From: Pieris napi
Lineage: Eukaryota; Arthropoda; Insecta; Lepidoptera; Pieridae
Assembly (NCBI RefSeq): GCF_905475465.1
Contig: NC_062236.1
Coordinates: forward strand, 4,722,001 to 4,786,000
DNA length: 64,000 nucleotides
Reading direction: 5' to 3'
Below, one piece after another: positions 1 through 14,645 of the stretch. The notes under the pieces were generated by a model. The model did not search any database and was not told the origin of the DNA. It saw only the letters and a list, made by a program, of their open reading frames with translations. A program made the translations under genes and the position numbers. How positions within the stretch are numbered: the first letter of the stretch is position 1; the number at the start of each line of letters is the position of its first letter.

Positions 1-169
1 ATACTACGGCATTGTTTGCGTAAAATAACTAATAGTTTAAATAATTTACTTCAAAGTTTTTATCGAAGAGAATTAAAGTAATTATTACATTATTTTTTGT
101 GGCTAATATAAATATCTAATTCAAAGTCCAATAATTAATAAAAAATAGTCTATCATTTATACATTGAAG

Positions 170-305
170 CCTTTTTACGGGTAGGCATAGACCACGAGTC
201 TCCACTTGCTGCGGTCCTAACATACCTGTCTCGCCCCATCCATATCATGCATGCTAGTCGGTTAAGGGTTCTTTTGACCAGTCCTTTCTCTAGTACGTCC
301 TGGAT
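170..305 (-). mobile_element. LINE reverse-transcriptase C-terminal fragment
   Basis: The minus-strand frame reads VLEKGLVKRTLNRLACM and then SGDSWSMPTRKK, which resembles the end of the second open frame of lepidopteran non-LTR retrotransposons. Only about 45 codons remain. Confidence 0.45.
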
Positions 306-622
306 TAACGTTCAGGTATATACGACAAGGCCTACATGACCTGACTGCACCATCTATAAGAAAATTGTCCAATGTTTTAGAAAGATTAATGAAAGGAATA
401 AAGTAGTAGTAGGAATTTATTTTCACACTCATTATAGTACTCCAGTCAGCCCTCCATTCCAGCACTGCACAGGGAAGATGACTTGCAGGCTCCGCTGTCA
501 CCGCGAAGGAGAATGGCGATCTTCCGAGGTGTCACTTTGTGTCGAATTTGATATTGCGGTGTGATACTTTGATGCCTGAAATTATATTCCGGCAACGTGT
601 CATCCGAAAAGATCCCTTATAA

Positions 623-1035
623 ATGCACAAGTTGACCGGGCCTGTTGGTCTCCCTGTACTGTGCAGCTCCTCAGTTGAGGAAAAGAGAAATCATGCTGGA
701 TCTCCTGGCCTGGCCGATCAAAGCATCAAAGTCATCAACCCAGCATGTTGCAACCTTAAACCCGTAACCGCTGGGTCCTCCTGTTCCTTATGCATATTTA
801 TGATATGTTGCAACATTCATTCCACAACTGAGCGTTTCTTGAGGCAGTTTTTGCCGCGCACCATCACTATGTGGAACAACTGCTGCTCACTGAAGTATTT
901 CAACCCAATTCAACTTAGGGTCCTTCAAGAAAAGAGCGTACCAAATCTCTCTGGCAATCTGAATGTCTATGGGCGGCGGTATCACTAAACATCAAGTGAG
1001 CTCCCTGCCCGTTTGATTCCTGTTATATAAAAAAA
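623..1035 (+). mobile_element. LINE 3' end, plus strand
   Basis: Shares CAACTGAGCGTTTCTTGAGG, TTTGCCGCGCACCA and ATGGGCGGCGGTATCAC with the fragments at 14646, 28525, 42226 and 57585, and ends in an A run. An apparent 121-codon frame crosses it but is broken relative to the retrotransposon protein. Confidence 0.65.
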
Positions 1036-4000
1036 AATAAGCGACAGTAGTGTTAGGCATCCGTGCGAAACAGAAGCGAATCTGAAGACTTTCTACGTTT
1101 TTACGTTTATTTTAAATTAAAATTGCATACAAATTGCAATAAGAAAAGGATTATGCAACAATTCACGATTCGTTGCATTGCATTTGTCGTATGGTCAAAG
1201 GTTATAAATAATATCAAATTTCTTCCGCATCAGGTGAAGGACCTCAAGATCGAACACGCATGATAAAATAAAAACATTGCTTTCCATTAGGTTTGAATGT
1301 AAAATGTCAATATATTTTCGTTTAGAACTGACTTATTTTTTTTTTAAATATACAAGTTTTAACATGCCAAACGACACCATGTGTAATAGATAAGTCTTCT
1401 ATCCATTTGTCTTACATTAAAAGAAACCGGAGTTTTATTGTTTTGATATTGGAATTTTACTATTTTTTGACGTACTCGCCAGCATAGAGACACATTCATA
1501 GTATTATGAAAGACAATTTTAATTTCATAGTCTATAATACAACTCCGATTTTTACACAAATTAAAAGAAATACATACATAGATAATTAACTTTTGCCGTG
1601 TTATTCGTATTGGTGCGAGGTAGACAAACTTAGATTGATTAAATTGCCTACTTGTAAAATTAACACATAGGGTTCATTCACACCTGTCACCTCTAAGGTT
1701 TTGTAGTATTTTCACATATACTTATAAAAAAGCGTTAATTGCTACCATGAGATTGTAAAGCCACGTACCAATAACAAAAGCCACGTGCAATTTTCAGTTA
1801 AGGCTTTTTTTAAGGGCATCATAATCGCCGTCGTTTTGGAGTCGAACGAAAATAGTGTTTTATTTTTTTTTTAAAAATTAAGTATCATTAACAAAGTGAC
1901 ATATTTTATATTACATTAAATTCAATATGGAATGTATTTGGCCGTGGTGCTAATTGTGACAAAAGGGTGACAAATATGACGTGGCAAAAGAAAGACTCAT
2001 GGAAACTTACAATCGATATGTTTATATGATACTGAAATATAAATTTTATACAATCCAATTAGCATAGACCTACTAACGGTTAAATCCGTTTGATTTATGA
2101 TTTTTTTACTATATCAAACTTTTAATTTTTCTATTTTGTGTAGAATTACTTCAGTCTATGTTTTTATTATTTCAATTTGTATAGGTCCGCTATGGATAAT
2201 ATTACGTATTAAATAACTTTAAAACATAATTTCAGGTTTGATATATATCGACATATTTACGCGTTTTAGTATAATAATGATTATAATTATTTTCTGAATC
2301 ATTATTACAGGTACGCGAATATTTGGTGTTTACATTTTAAAATATAAACAAATCACAAAAAATAGTAAAAAACAATATTCATCGCAAAAAAATAATTCTC
2401 AGATTTCTACAATTTGTTTCCGTTAAACAAGAAAACATCGCAATCGCACTTGTCAAACATTAACACATTTTTATGCTATGTTTTTATCGACCTGCGAAAT
2501 GTTACATCTTTCATATGACGTTACTATGTTGCTGTAGGTAATCGGTAGTTAAAGTGCGTCAATCAAGAAAAAAATATTCGCAGAAGATGAAACTGACTGT
2601 TATTTCACATCAAGTGTACTACACATTGACGCAAATGTCAAATCTCTGTCTATAGAGTTAATTAGATGTACTGTGTATTATCAGTTAAGTTAATATTTTT
2701 GTGTTTTTTCGCTTTTTTGCAGGTTCTGCAGTTTCTTACAATTTCCTTGTACAAAACCTGGTGATTTAAAAGTGCGCCCTTGATATGGAAACTGGTAGTA
2801 AATGTAAATTTTGATCTTAATTCTTCTTTAAAAGCATCGTTCGTAAGTGTAACTGTACACTGTATTCTGATTAAATACATTTTGTTTTTACTTAATATTT
2901 TTAATTAAATTACTTATTAATAAAGTTTCTAATTACGAGTTCATTATTTAAAACGTTGCGTAGTAATGTAAGTAATGTTAAAATAAACATGTCACGAACA
3001 TTCACGAAAAATTAAGAATCGTAGAATTATCTTAACTTTTATTTTCTATTAAATCTATCAACAAAAATGTTTTGCAAGTTATCTAAATAAAGAAAAACAA
3101 TATTATATTTCCAAAACCACATTTGAATGATACTTGAAAATTGTCACACAAATATGACGTCAACAAGACAACATCACACCCTATTTCTTAGTAAAAATGT
3201 GATAAAGCTCATAAAATGATGTAAGTGTCGCAGCCAACTAGCTTAATTGAATCTAGAACTGGATTTTTAATGACATTAAAAATAATAAGATCAAAATGAA
3301 AACCATACACTAATATAAGAAATAACGATTTTATGGTGCATAATCGGAAACGGAAACACATTCTTGAGTTCCGTTTTTTTCGTCAAACAGCTTTTCGTAT
3401 CTTATTGCCAAGGTAACTTTGCCTTCGAAATTGTCAGGGCTTAACTAATTAATTTTTTTATAAGATCGTCATCCAACACGGTTTAAAGTTTTACTCTCGC
3501 TAAAATAGAAATAATATTAAAAAATATTATCTAATTATTATGCTAGGAGATTTCCGTTTCACTAGCTTTTTATGTAATTTTTTTAAGCTTAAAATAAACC
3601 TGGAGCAACATTTAAACGATAGAGATTTTAATATAAAAACAGAACTTAATAACAATAGGTAAATGTTAAACTATGGTTGAAAATGTTAAACAAAAACAAA
3701 ATCATTATAAAATAACACCTAGGAATTATTCAAAATATTGAATATTAATTATAAAGCCATAAATTATGGCCACATAATAAATTTTATTTCCTTTTCCATA
3801 TCGCTAAACAGTGTCAAACATTAAAGCGCCGAATTAATGATAAATCACTACATGATTCAGTCTCATTGAGATGGACATCCGACATATTGAACTTTTGACC
3901 AAATTATGGCCTTCACTTTTGCTCTACTGTCACCGTTATCATTGACATTTATTTAAATTTACTAACTGGCAGGTAATCGAGCGGCTGCTTTAAATAAAAA

Positions 4001-4889
4001 CACTAAATTACTTAGCTATATAATTTATTGGTGCATTAGGTTATAATTCTTCCAAGATTAATTTAAATGATGTATCTTAATCGTAATCCTATTTCTTAAC
4101 CTTGATTGAGAATTTATATTCAAAGCCGTACTCAGAATCGTTAAATTAATGGTAGATTAAATATATAACTAAAAAACGCTGCAAACTAGGTTACGAAACC
4201 TTTTTAAGCTTCCTTTATGGATTCATAATAATAATTTACCTTACACATTTGTTCAATTAGTTTTCTGTAATACACCAACACAGGAACACTTGTTTTTTTA
4301 TTAACACTTTTTATATCCTAAGCTATATATCTATAGAAGTAGCAATGTTTTATTTTTTAAGCGGTGACGATTAATAAACGTTTTAGATAAAACCGTTTCA
4401 GGGTCACGAGGTAAATTTTAATGAACTACATATTTAAATTTATTGCAGTAATTGTTATTTGGAACAGTGATGGTGACCAGCTGACCGACTAAGTATACAG
4501 TAGGTCAAAATTATCTGTTATTAGGGTCCTTTTCTATTCGTTCCACTATTTAGATGCACAGATTAAGCATGAATCTTTAATGTTAAAAGAAAGTTGACTA
4601 TGTCCTTATTAATAAATACAATAAATAAACCTCAATATAAATTATGAGGCTCTAGGATAGAAGCTTCGGATCCGGCGTTAACGCGGCAGGCCACAGGTAC
4701 GATGGCTGGATGAGTTGAGTCCCTCCAAGCCAAGGGAATCACGAACTGAAAGCAATACAAGATCGGATGAAGGTTTGGGCTCGATCAAGCCAAGGCCCGG
4801 TGGGCTTTAGCTTCTATACGATGAATGTAAATTAACGTTATGTACTAAATAAAATTCTAACTAAAAAAGTCAAAAATCATTTAATCATA

Positions 4890-5070
4890 TACGCATAGGT
4901 AACACAATGTACACTTATGAACGTTAAAAAAAGAAATGTATATGAAATGCTTCTAACTTTACATTTAGTGCCAGTTCTCAAATCAAGGGCGTAGAACGGA
5001 GGAGAAGAACTGGCAATAAACTCTCCGCCACTCTTTTTAATCGCCATGTTTTTTTTTACACAACGTTTGT
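4890..5070. repeat. probable interspersed repeat, unclassified
   Basis: The minus strand has a frame with SGGEFIASSSPPFYALDLR, in a block (GTGCCAGTTCTCAAATCAAG to CGCCACTCTTTTTAATCGCC) that I associate with a common lepidopteran repeat. A faint relative is at about 40,840-40,910 (AGTTCTCAAATAAAGGCC). I doubt that the frame is a gene. Confidence 0.4.
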
Positions 5071-5162
5071 AAAGCTGCAACCATTACACCATGTTCCACA
5101 TTACATCTTTAGTAATTAATAATAAGATTAATTAAAAACAAAGACTTGTCCACTATCACTCT

Positions 5163-5408
5163 GACTTAAGAGAAGTGGCGCTACAACACTTGGTCTTGGT
5201 TAAAGATGATAGATGATCAGTCTTCTACGCCTGACACACGGCGACGATTTTTGGGTCTGAGGCATGCTAGCTATCGTGAGGGACGATTTCCTTCAGCGTA
5301 TAGGCGAGTGTTACAGTCGCATATACAATGCTAAATATATCTAGAAGAGTCCATTGGTGTACCGTAATTCCTCCTCAGTATTGAGAGGCGCACGCTGAAG
5401 CCACTATA
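5163..5408 (-). mobile_element. Metulj-like SINE, degraded copy
   Basis: It shares GCCTGACACACGGCG, TTGGGTCTGAGGCATG, CCATTGGTG and CGCACGCTGAAGCCACTA with the 38985 copy, with many substitutions. Confidence 0.6.
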
Positions 5409-7653
5409 CAACAAGTTTTATTTAACTTGCGTGTTTATATTAAAGTTGGATGTAAGGTTATGTTTTAATTTTTTGTCCAGCCTATATAAATCGACCCTAA
5501 ACCTAGATAGTTTTGGCATTTTAAAACAAATTATTCATAGTCGTATGAAAAGTTATGAGCAACATAACTTTACCCAGAAACGTTTACGTAAATCGTGTAT
5601 ATTATTATGAAATATTAATTTACAAGACTACAGTTTTAATATAGTAAAAAAGTAGTTGCTACGCAAATCATGTTTAAAAAAAATAGCTGGTCAATATTAA
5701 TATTTTTTACTTAATGTAAAAATAATATCTCACCAGTGGGTCTAATCAGGTTTTTAAACTATTATATCATGTAAGGTTCATATCATCAAAATCATAAAAT
5801 GTATATAACTTTATTTTATTATGTTAATTAATAATACTTTGGAAACTCTCATAAATGTTAAGTTAACGACCGACATGCGGCAAGGGCTGGCACAATTTAA
5901 CTATTGTAGGATACCAATTTAATCCTTAAAATATCACACGTATACTATTAAAATTTCATTAAGTAAAATAAAGTATGTAGACTTGTAAAAAGTTTATGCA
6001 CTAAACTAAAGACGCCTGTGTAAGACGTCTTTTCAACTGAAAAATCTTATAGCGTCCGTCGTGGTATCGCAAAACATTCTTCATATGTATTTCTATAAAT
6101 AACAAATCTATAAACTTACAACATAGAGCGCAGTCTCTTTATTTATCCTTCTTGTATAGGTAACCTATTGTAGTGGGTGAAAGATATTTCACAGACTTAT
6201 AAAAACGAAGTTTCAAGGCGGACGAATCTAACATATGTTCATACATAGCTCCTTCGTCCGTGGACTTATCTGTATGATCGAGTTGTCAAATTATTATTTA
6301 ATATTTAGTAGTGCAACTGTCCGGGCGTAATGCGTTTTTTTTAAATAAATTTACATGACATAATTTGTAAAAATGTACCATTCAAGAAATGTTTGTTGGG
6401 GCAGACGTGACAATTTTAGCTACAGATATATGTATGTAGTTTTGAAGAGACATGCTAAATTATTTCGGACTCTAGTAATATATTGCTAAAAACATGTTTT
6501 TGAAGTTATACTTCTTTAGGCGCGTTATGAAAAATTTATGAGAGTGAAATTTAACGATGCGCGCGCTCCGTGACACAAAATTAACAGAATGAAGTTGCCC
6601 ACGGAACATGCTACGGCATTGGACATAATTTAAAAACAACATTCGAATAATAATAGAATTTATGTTACACTTAATGTAAGAGAATAATGATTTTATATAT
6701 ATTTATTTAATATTTCAAATGTAAACTGAACTTTATTGACTATAATGATTCCTTTTCCAGTCTTTGATTATTTAATTGTAATTAATTATTTGCATGCAAT
6801 CAAAAACTATTTTTAACAATGCCAAAGAAGTACAACTTCTTACGCGCGTACATAAGTACACGCACCCTTTTTTTAACTTATCCAATATAGACAAATTGAG
6901 CAAAGATCATACGAGATTAAGTTACATAACTCCTCTCTCCTTAAGAAAGAGGCGCTTTAAAGATGCTTTTGTGTGGATCTCCGTTGGCCTCGCATGTGAT
7001 ACTGGATGTTTCTAGTAATAAAGTGTAGGGATGGCTCCAACACAATGATTACTAGGACGAATGATAGCTCTCTTTAGTTGTGGGGTTTCATTTTGTAACC
7101 TAATATGAGCACTTTGCGTTCACATGTACGAAAGTTTCTATAGAAATTCAGTAATACAGCATTCACAAGGTACAGCCCTAAATCGATGTTAAATAGAAAA
7201 AGTTGAAGGTCAAATTAAAAATTGTAATTATTGCGTAAATAAATTAATATAATTTGTTAAGTCGTTTAATGTTACCATGGCCTTTCCTCGCTACTTGTCA
7301 CTGTTATAGGTTATATCAATATTAAAGTGTATTTATTGTTTCCTCGCGTTTTGTTTCCTGTTACTAATTAAAATAATTTCGACCAATCTTCCAAACGTAG
7401 TTCTACAAGTGTAGAAGTTATGCTTAAATTGATTATTTTGACAAAGTGCTGTAACTTTTCTTTCTTTGGAGGGAAAAACCCAAACTTCTACCATTCATAC
7501 ATAAACAACTTTATGTTTATAGTAAAAAGTGTAAAAGTTTCGGGGAAAAGAACCAATTAAATAGACGCTAAGTTGTTAAACAGTGATTTCAAAGAACTAT
7601 TTCAAAATTGTTACTTTTCTATACAAATTTCAAAGAAATCGAAATTTATACTT

Positions 7654-9712
7654 TAGTCTAGTCGACAAGTTGAAAATGGAACAAAATAGAGATACTACTC
7701 TTAAAATTATGTGCGATAGCTCATTGGAACCGGAATGACGCCTAGAAAAATGTGCTAAAAGCGTGTATTAGCACATAAAAAATTGCAAAAGTTATAGACA
7801 ATTAAAGATGAAAAAAAAATGGCATTTAGTTTTTTGCCAATATTTAACAAACTATTAATATTTAAGAAATTTCAAATAAAGATTCTGAAAGAAGAGGAAA
7901 TTTCCAATAAAAAACTCCTGACTCCCAGAACTCTATCTCCATTATTTATAATGTTAATTTAACGCTGAAAATAGGTCTGCGGGTGACATTTTTAGGATTC
8001 GCGCGTGGCGTCAAAAGCGACTACGGCACATTAATTAATTTATTTAAGGTATTGAATATTTTTTTTTAAATTTGAAAAAATTATGGTGTGTTTTGAACAC
8101 TATAATTAATTTATTCCCGGTGAAAATTTTACTTAAAGTTAATTTTTCAACAAGTTAAATAATTGTTAACAAACGAAATTTTCTCGAACGACTGTCTTAA
8201 TTGTAAGTGAAAAAAAATGTTTAAATAATGGTCGTAAAAATATTTCGCTTCGTAGAGCCTTTCTTACATACATACTTAACAAGATCGTGCCATAAAAGTT
8301 AAAAAAATATTTATACTTTGTTTATAACATTTTTTTTACTTAAACAAAAACTTAAAAATCCATGTAATGTTGTTAAAAAAAATTTTTTTTTTCTAAATAA
8401 TCATATAATCGTTTTTTTATTTATACAAGATATTTATTGATTTGCAAAAAAACAAATTCCCGCCATTTGTTGATCATTTTTTTTTTAACAAATTGAATAA
8501 ATCAATATTTTTAAAAAAAATTTTAACACAACTTTATTACATTAAAAATTTTATGATTTTTAAAAAAAAATTTTTTCCTTAATAACAATTTTTAATTGTT
8601 TATAATCGTTTTTTTTTTAATTTTGTATTGTTTAAATAATTAGTAAAAAAAATTTTTTTTTCTACAAGTCATAATTGACAGTCCTCTATAAAGTAACAGA
8701 AAAAAAAAAATATTTAATTAACAATTCTATTGTTTATTAACTTACCAAATTGTTATAAACAAATATTCAACTTTTTTTTATTTTTTTTCTAAAACTTCTA
8801 AAATTAACAAAAACAACCATATATAACAAAGTATAGAAAAAATTTTTTTGTAAATTTTTTGATTATCATGAATATTACTTTTATTTAAAATTAAAAAAAA
8901 TTTTTTCTATACTTTGTTATATATGGTTGTTTTTGTTAATTATAAATAAAAAAACGATTATATGATGATTTAGAAAAAAAAAATTTTTTTTAACAACATT
9001 ACATGGATTTTTAAGTTTTTGTTTAAGTAAAAAAAATGTTATAAACAAAGTATAAATATTTTTTTAACTTTTATGGCACGATCTTGTTAAGTATGTATGT
9101 AAGAAAGGCTCTACGAAGCGAAATATTTTTACGACCATTATTTAAACATTTTTTTTCACTTACAATTAAGACGGTCGTTCGAGAAAATTTCGTTTGTTAA
9201 CAATTATTTAACTTGTTGAAAAATTAACTTTAAGTAAAATTTTCAACGGGAATAAATGAATTATAGTGTTCAGAACACACCATAATTTTTTCAAATTTAA
9301 AAAAAAATATTCAATACCTTAAATAAATTAATTAATGTGCCGTAGTCGCTTTTGACGCCACGCGCGAATCCTAAAAATGTCACCCGCAGACCTATTTTCA
9401 GCGTTAAATTAACATTATAAATAATGGAGATAGAGTTCTGGGAGTCAGGAGTTTTTTATTGGAAATTTCCTCTTCTTTCAGAATCTTTATTTGAAATTTC
9501 TTAAATATTAATAGTTTGTTAAATATTGGCAAAAAACTAAATGCCATTTTTTTTTCATCTTTAATTGTCTATAACTTTTGCAATTTTTTATGTGCTAATA
9601 CACGCTTTTAGCACATTTTTCTAGGCGTCATTCCGGTTCCAATGAGCTATCGCACATAATTTTAAGAGTAGTATCTCTATTTTGTTCCATTTTCAACTTG
9701 TCGACTAGACTA
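7654..9712. mobile_element. 2.06 kb foldback element with 773 bp inverted arms
   Basis: The left arm (7654-8426) and right arm (8940-9712) are near-perfect reverse complements, starting TAGTCTAGTCGACAAG and ending CTTGTCGACTAGACTA. The core (8427-8939) is very rich in A and T and contains a second, smaller inverted pair (about 8810-8860 and 8885-8935). CTT directly flanks both ends (7651-7653 and 9713-9715), a likely 3-base target duplication (ACTT if the terminal A is shared). No open frame of note is inside. It resembles a non-autonomous DNA transposon with giant terminal repeats; the family is not identifiable by eye. Confidence 0.85.
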
Positions 9713-9719
9713 CTTCACT

Positions 9720-12700
9720 ATTTTCCACTAAATTTATAAAATCATTTTTGTATTACCTCAACAGGAAAAGCGCTGTATTTGTTTTGGTTTTGCTAAGTAC
9801 ATCAACACAACACCTTTTTGGGAAGACCACATACGCATTAAATGCAATAACACGGATTAACAAATATTTTCAAGCCAATATTTTTATGGACTTCCATATA
9901 AGATTAGCAAACATACCATAAAATTGTTGTATAATGAAGACGTATTTCAAATTTGGTATAAGCACTTTGTATATCGTCATAAACTTAAAAGCTTACAAGG
10001 TTAATCAATTTACGAGTAGGTTGCTATTATAAAATGCAGCTTTTTGAGCGCAAAAAGAAGTTAGCCTCCAGTGCACCGACTTTATAAACTTTAGTTGCAG
10101 ATTTAACAACTGCTTAAGATGTAAATGCTTTAATACTTATGTTTCTAACACTATTTTTCAGAATATATGTTATAGATGTTAATACTCGGAACAAACGCAG
10201 GCTGCAATTTCCCCGTACTAGACTATCTAAAGTTAGTAATTCTTTTTTGGGAAGGTTCTATCTCTGCCTTTTAACAAATTTATGAAATGTATTAAAGAAA
10301 AGCTGTGTAAAAAGGCCTACTATAAAGTTAACGATTATCTAGTTAATAAAAGGGCCTGGAACTATTGCAAGACAGGCTACTTCTAATTAATTTGCGATAT
10401 TTGTTTTAAAATAAGTGTTGTTAGATGATTTGCTATTTTAAAAGAGTACCGAGAGTTTTTTTACGCCGGCTTTTTCTCTCGGCCTACACCCTCTGTCTTC
10501 TTTGCCGATGAGTAGGGATGCCTACAAATTCAAATTTAATGACGTGGAATAAGTGATACCTGTATCTTATGTTCCATAATAAACATATATTTTTTTTTAG
10601 ATGATTTGTAAGAGCATTAATATATTGGTTTGCTTAGCCATCATGAGCAGTGTTAGGTTGGTGGGTACCAAATGGGTTCGAAAAGTGTCCAATAAATTCT
10701 TCTGCGGGCAATCAAAACTGCTGTTGAAAAAGAATAGTAGCGTATATCAGTCATGTCTTAGTACAATTATCAGCCAGTTGGCTTGGCTAGCCGACGCGAC
10801 GACGCCATCCATTAAAGGTGTATATATACGGACCACTATTAAGCGGTTGGTGAATCTACACTAACATAAAGACAAATTATCTCGTGAACTAAAGGAAAGG
10901 CTTACAATTTGGGGTGTTAATTGTATTTTGTAAAAAAAAATAAGAAATCGGCTATCAAAATAGCAACGGAAGCTGCCTATGAAATATCTGATTTAAAAAT
11001 TCAAATATTCAATGCTTTATCGGGATGCAATAAACATATAGTGTGCATAAAGCGTAAAAATATTCATAATTAATTTAAAAATCTTTAAGTATCGTAGTCA
11101 CGGTCTTATAAAGATTACAATCGAAAGTGTGTTAGACATTGATTTATAGCATCAGTTTTGATAAATTATGTTTTCTAAACATTTTTAGTTTTTACCATCA
11201 TTATAATCATGTGACTAATAAATTTTGAGATTTGCCTAATTTGACATTCGTTCACCGTTCCCGAACAGTAGTTCGACCACAACTGTATCGTTTTTATACA
11301 TTAAATAAACTTTTCGATACGTTTTAGGAATACAAGATCAATCAGTTTTTTATAGGATTTTTAAAGATAAATACTATAGGAATGTGTGGATCCATTATTT
11401 CGTTTGGTTTCTTATATGCCCACAGAGCATTGTGTGTTCAAGTGGAATAATCCTTTTGATTTACAATTAGGTATTTTTTTATTCAAGATCTGTGTACAAG
11501 ACAACGTCTGTGTGTATATACGTTTTATTAATAGTTTAATTTTACATATTATTCACACTACAGCCGCAGTTTCTGGCATTTTGATTCTGTTATGATTTGT
11601 AGCTAATTTAAATTAAGTATTCTAGATCTTGACATTAATTTAATCTTTATATTTATGTACGTATGCACAACGCTAATTTTATTAAAAGTCATCTCATTTG
11701 ACGCATAGTACAATAAATTATGTTAAAACTGGTTTAAAGTAGTTATACTATAATGAGTGATATATTGTATTATGCATATTAACGTGTACAAAATGCCAAT
11801 AAAAACTAATTTGACGAATTTAAGAAAAAACATTAAAATATGAATATTATTTATGGATTGACGTAGTTGGGTGACAAATGTTCTAAGCACGTAGTGCTGG
11901 TAATTTGGGTTTAATTATTATGTGATTTGTTACATCTCTTAGCAACCGACCTCGACTCTAGTACGACTCGAGTACCGAGTACTAGGTACTAGAGGATAAA
12001 CAAAAATTCGAGCGGTTTGAGTCATCTTTATTGTTTCAAATTATATGGCATAGAAAGCTTATCACCTATTGCTATACTGAGTATTTTATATGAATAAGGC
12101 GCCGTTGCAATTTTACTACTAACTTAAACTAAAGTAAAGCTTATCTCATGATTTGTTTAATCTGTGGTCTCTGTAGCGCAATAATAATCTGTGTGTGTTG
12201 CTTAGCTGCCCTGCGCTGTTAAATATGTTATTATTGAAGTATTGTGATGGTTAATTAATTGTTGTAGATGGAGATAAATAAATTATTATATATATAAAAG
12301 GAATTATTGAATTACATAACAACACAATATCACAAGACTAACAGAACAAATAATAATGTTAAATCTAGTGATGTATTTTAAATGTCTTAGCTAAATTATT
12401 TTACACAAGTTGTAGTCGCAAGCAGTAGAAAATACACAATTTTCATGAGGTTCAAATGCGTTTGCACCACACAACAAATGGAGATCAACCTACACTGATA
12501 TAATCAAAGAGTCGGATGGCAATACCCCTAGAGACACATTGCTTACACTTAACTTCCATTGAAAAGTGCTATAGATATTCTATCTAAAAAACAAACAAAC
12601 AAAAATATTACATTAGACAAGTCATTCATGGCTTACATTATACAGCATATTTAAATTCACGATATAAATATTAAAACCGCCACACAAGCAGTCGCAGTTA

Positions 12701-14640
12701 TCAATCCCAAATATGGTGTATGTGTATCACCTAGGTAAAATCAAACCCACATAAAATCCACCTTTTCACACTCAACCTGTTTGACTATTAAAGCCGGTCT
12801 CACTTTGCCCATCGAAATAACGCTGTCAGTTATGTAAATTATAATAAACAGTTTATTGAACCCTGAAGCGTTGCTAATTAATATATATTTACTTATGCGT
12901 GAAATATCAATCACTTACATTGATGATGATACAATATTCATGTTTTATTCGGGCGTTTCGTTAAATTAATGCTCATGTTTACAAAACCTCTAAGTAGATA
13001 AAAAAAATATTTCACGTCGACAGTTATAGCATCATTTAAGCTATGATTACAATCATTTTCAATATCGGACTATCTAAAGGGATCAGTTTGCATTTAAAGT
13101 TGAATATTTTTAGTCTTGGAACTCATTTTTATAATATACTTAAGATTTAGAGGTTCACATTTCACTCAATATATTTTTAAACGTATGATTAAACAAGCAA
13201 CAAATGGTTATAGCAATCATATTATTTAAATACCATTTTATTAATGTACTAGCTCTTAACTATTTATATTTACATAGCAGATATGCTATTCTGAACAGTG
13301 CTATCAGTATAGCTAATCTAATTTTATAGATTTTTGAATAAATATATTGGTAGGTCGCGTTCCTTCTTGAAATATGTAAATTTAATAGAATGTGTTGCAG
13401 ACAGAGTGGCAGCGGCATTATGACTAAGCTTAAACCGAAATCGTAGCATCAATTACAATTTTAATTTTAATCGTGACTCACGTCTACCTCATTATTCATA
13501 TTCTTAAATATAAAAAGGTTATAATGTAGCTGATTAAGCAAAGTTTTCCTTATTTTTTAATTAGATGGCAATAACTTATTATAAGAGAATATTGATCAAG
13601 AAATGACGAAATGTTTTTATGGCTTTGCTACAGGCGATACATCACTGCTAGATATCCGTGTCAACATCAGAACATTTAGCCTATATTTTTAATTAATTCT
13701 TATATATATAGAAAACTTATTCAAGGTTTTTCGGGTTATGAGGTAATTACATAACAAATATTGATTTAAGAAAACTACGAATTATTTCTCGAACAGTTTT
13801 CTTCAGAAGGAAGCAGGAAATCACACGGATGTGATTTAGTGTTTGACCGATTGGTAGTAAAATATAATTATGATTATGATTTAAAGAAATAATGAAGCTT
13901 TGATACCCTTGAAGAAGTTAAAGTAGTTTTATATGCGACATGTAAATATAGACATTTATAATGACTTGTACAGGCGAGGTATAAAAAACACTTTTTACTA
14001 TAAATGATAAATTAATACTGGCATAAAATAATCATTAGATTAATATTATTTCAATCGTAGTAAATCCAGTTTTAAGAAGTTAAAAAAAATATGAAGGCGA
14101 GTGCTAAGTTACATTATAAAATGTGTCTAATAATAACGCATACATATAAAGGATTCTTAAGTCGATACAAATGCTTGTTAAAGATAGCTCGTCAATTTTT
14201 ATCGCTTTTCGTATTAAAGTTTACTTTAGCACCTTGTTAGCCTTCGGTGTATCGTATTCATCTCGCCACCTACCGCAGACCGTAGCCAACGTTTTATTAT
14301 TCTTAAAACAACAATTTTTTCGCTTATTTTAACTTCGTGACAGTTTTTACGCCATTTACTGCTCATACGACACTTGTAAACACCAAATATCATCAATTCA
14401 ATTAAACACGAGGACATCAACAAAGAACTGTCATCACGAAGAAATTTATAGAAATTTTTATAACAGATACAGCGAGGTCAAAGTTAAATGGGTTGGTTAA
14501 TTTTTTATGAGTCATCGAAGCTTAGATTATCTTAATCTTATCCCTTTAGTTTAAAAATTTGTCATTTTCTAATTTTAGATTTGACGCCACTCGTCTGGCA
14601 TATGTCCAGTTAAAGCTATACAGTCTACAATAGCAAAGTA
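9720..14640. other. intergenic, no gene supported
   Basis: AT-rich sequence holding repeat C at 10352. An 87-codon frame at 10601-10864 starts right after that repeat and has no recognisable domain; I treat it as chance. Nothing else stood out. Confidence 0.55.
10352..10592 (+). repeat. interspersed repeat C, copy 1
   Basis: About 240 bases nearly identical to 21236-21481. It contains a hairpin-capable pair (CCGAGAG and CTCTCGG), GCCGATGAGTAGGGATGCC and GACGTGGAATAAGTGATA, and ends ATAATAAACAT before a T run. It probably derives from the 3' UTR of a non-LTR retrotransposon, but the family is not certain. Confidence 0.7.
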
Positions 14641-14645
14641 AAGAC

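Larger units (their letters stand above)
1040..7640. other. intergenic, AT-rich, no gene supported
   Basis: Long AT-rich spacer. Apart from the SINE at 5163 and the repeat at 4890 I see only short open frames without codon bias or recognisable motifs. A GC-richer patch at about 4,660-4,810 (gatccggcgttaacgcggca) looks like a repeat fragment that I cannot assign. Confidence 0.6.

Noticed and set aside
623..988. 121-codon open frame
   Set aside because: It overlaps a LINE 3' end and does not follow the retrotransposon reading frame or any known protein.
8330..8900. Possible replication origin or scaffold-attachment region from extreme A/T runs
   Set aside because: The A/T runs are the inner arms and core of the foldback element; nothing else points to an origin.
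10601..10864. 87-codon open frame
   Set aside because: No domain, no splice partners, and it begins at the end of an interspersed repeat.
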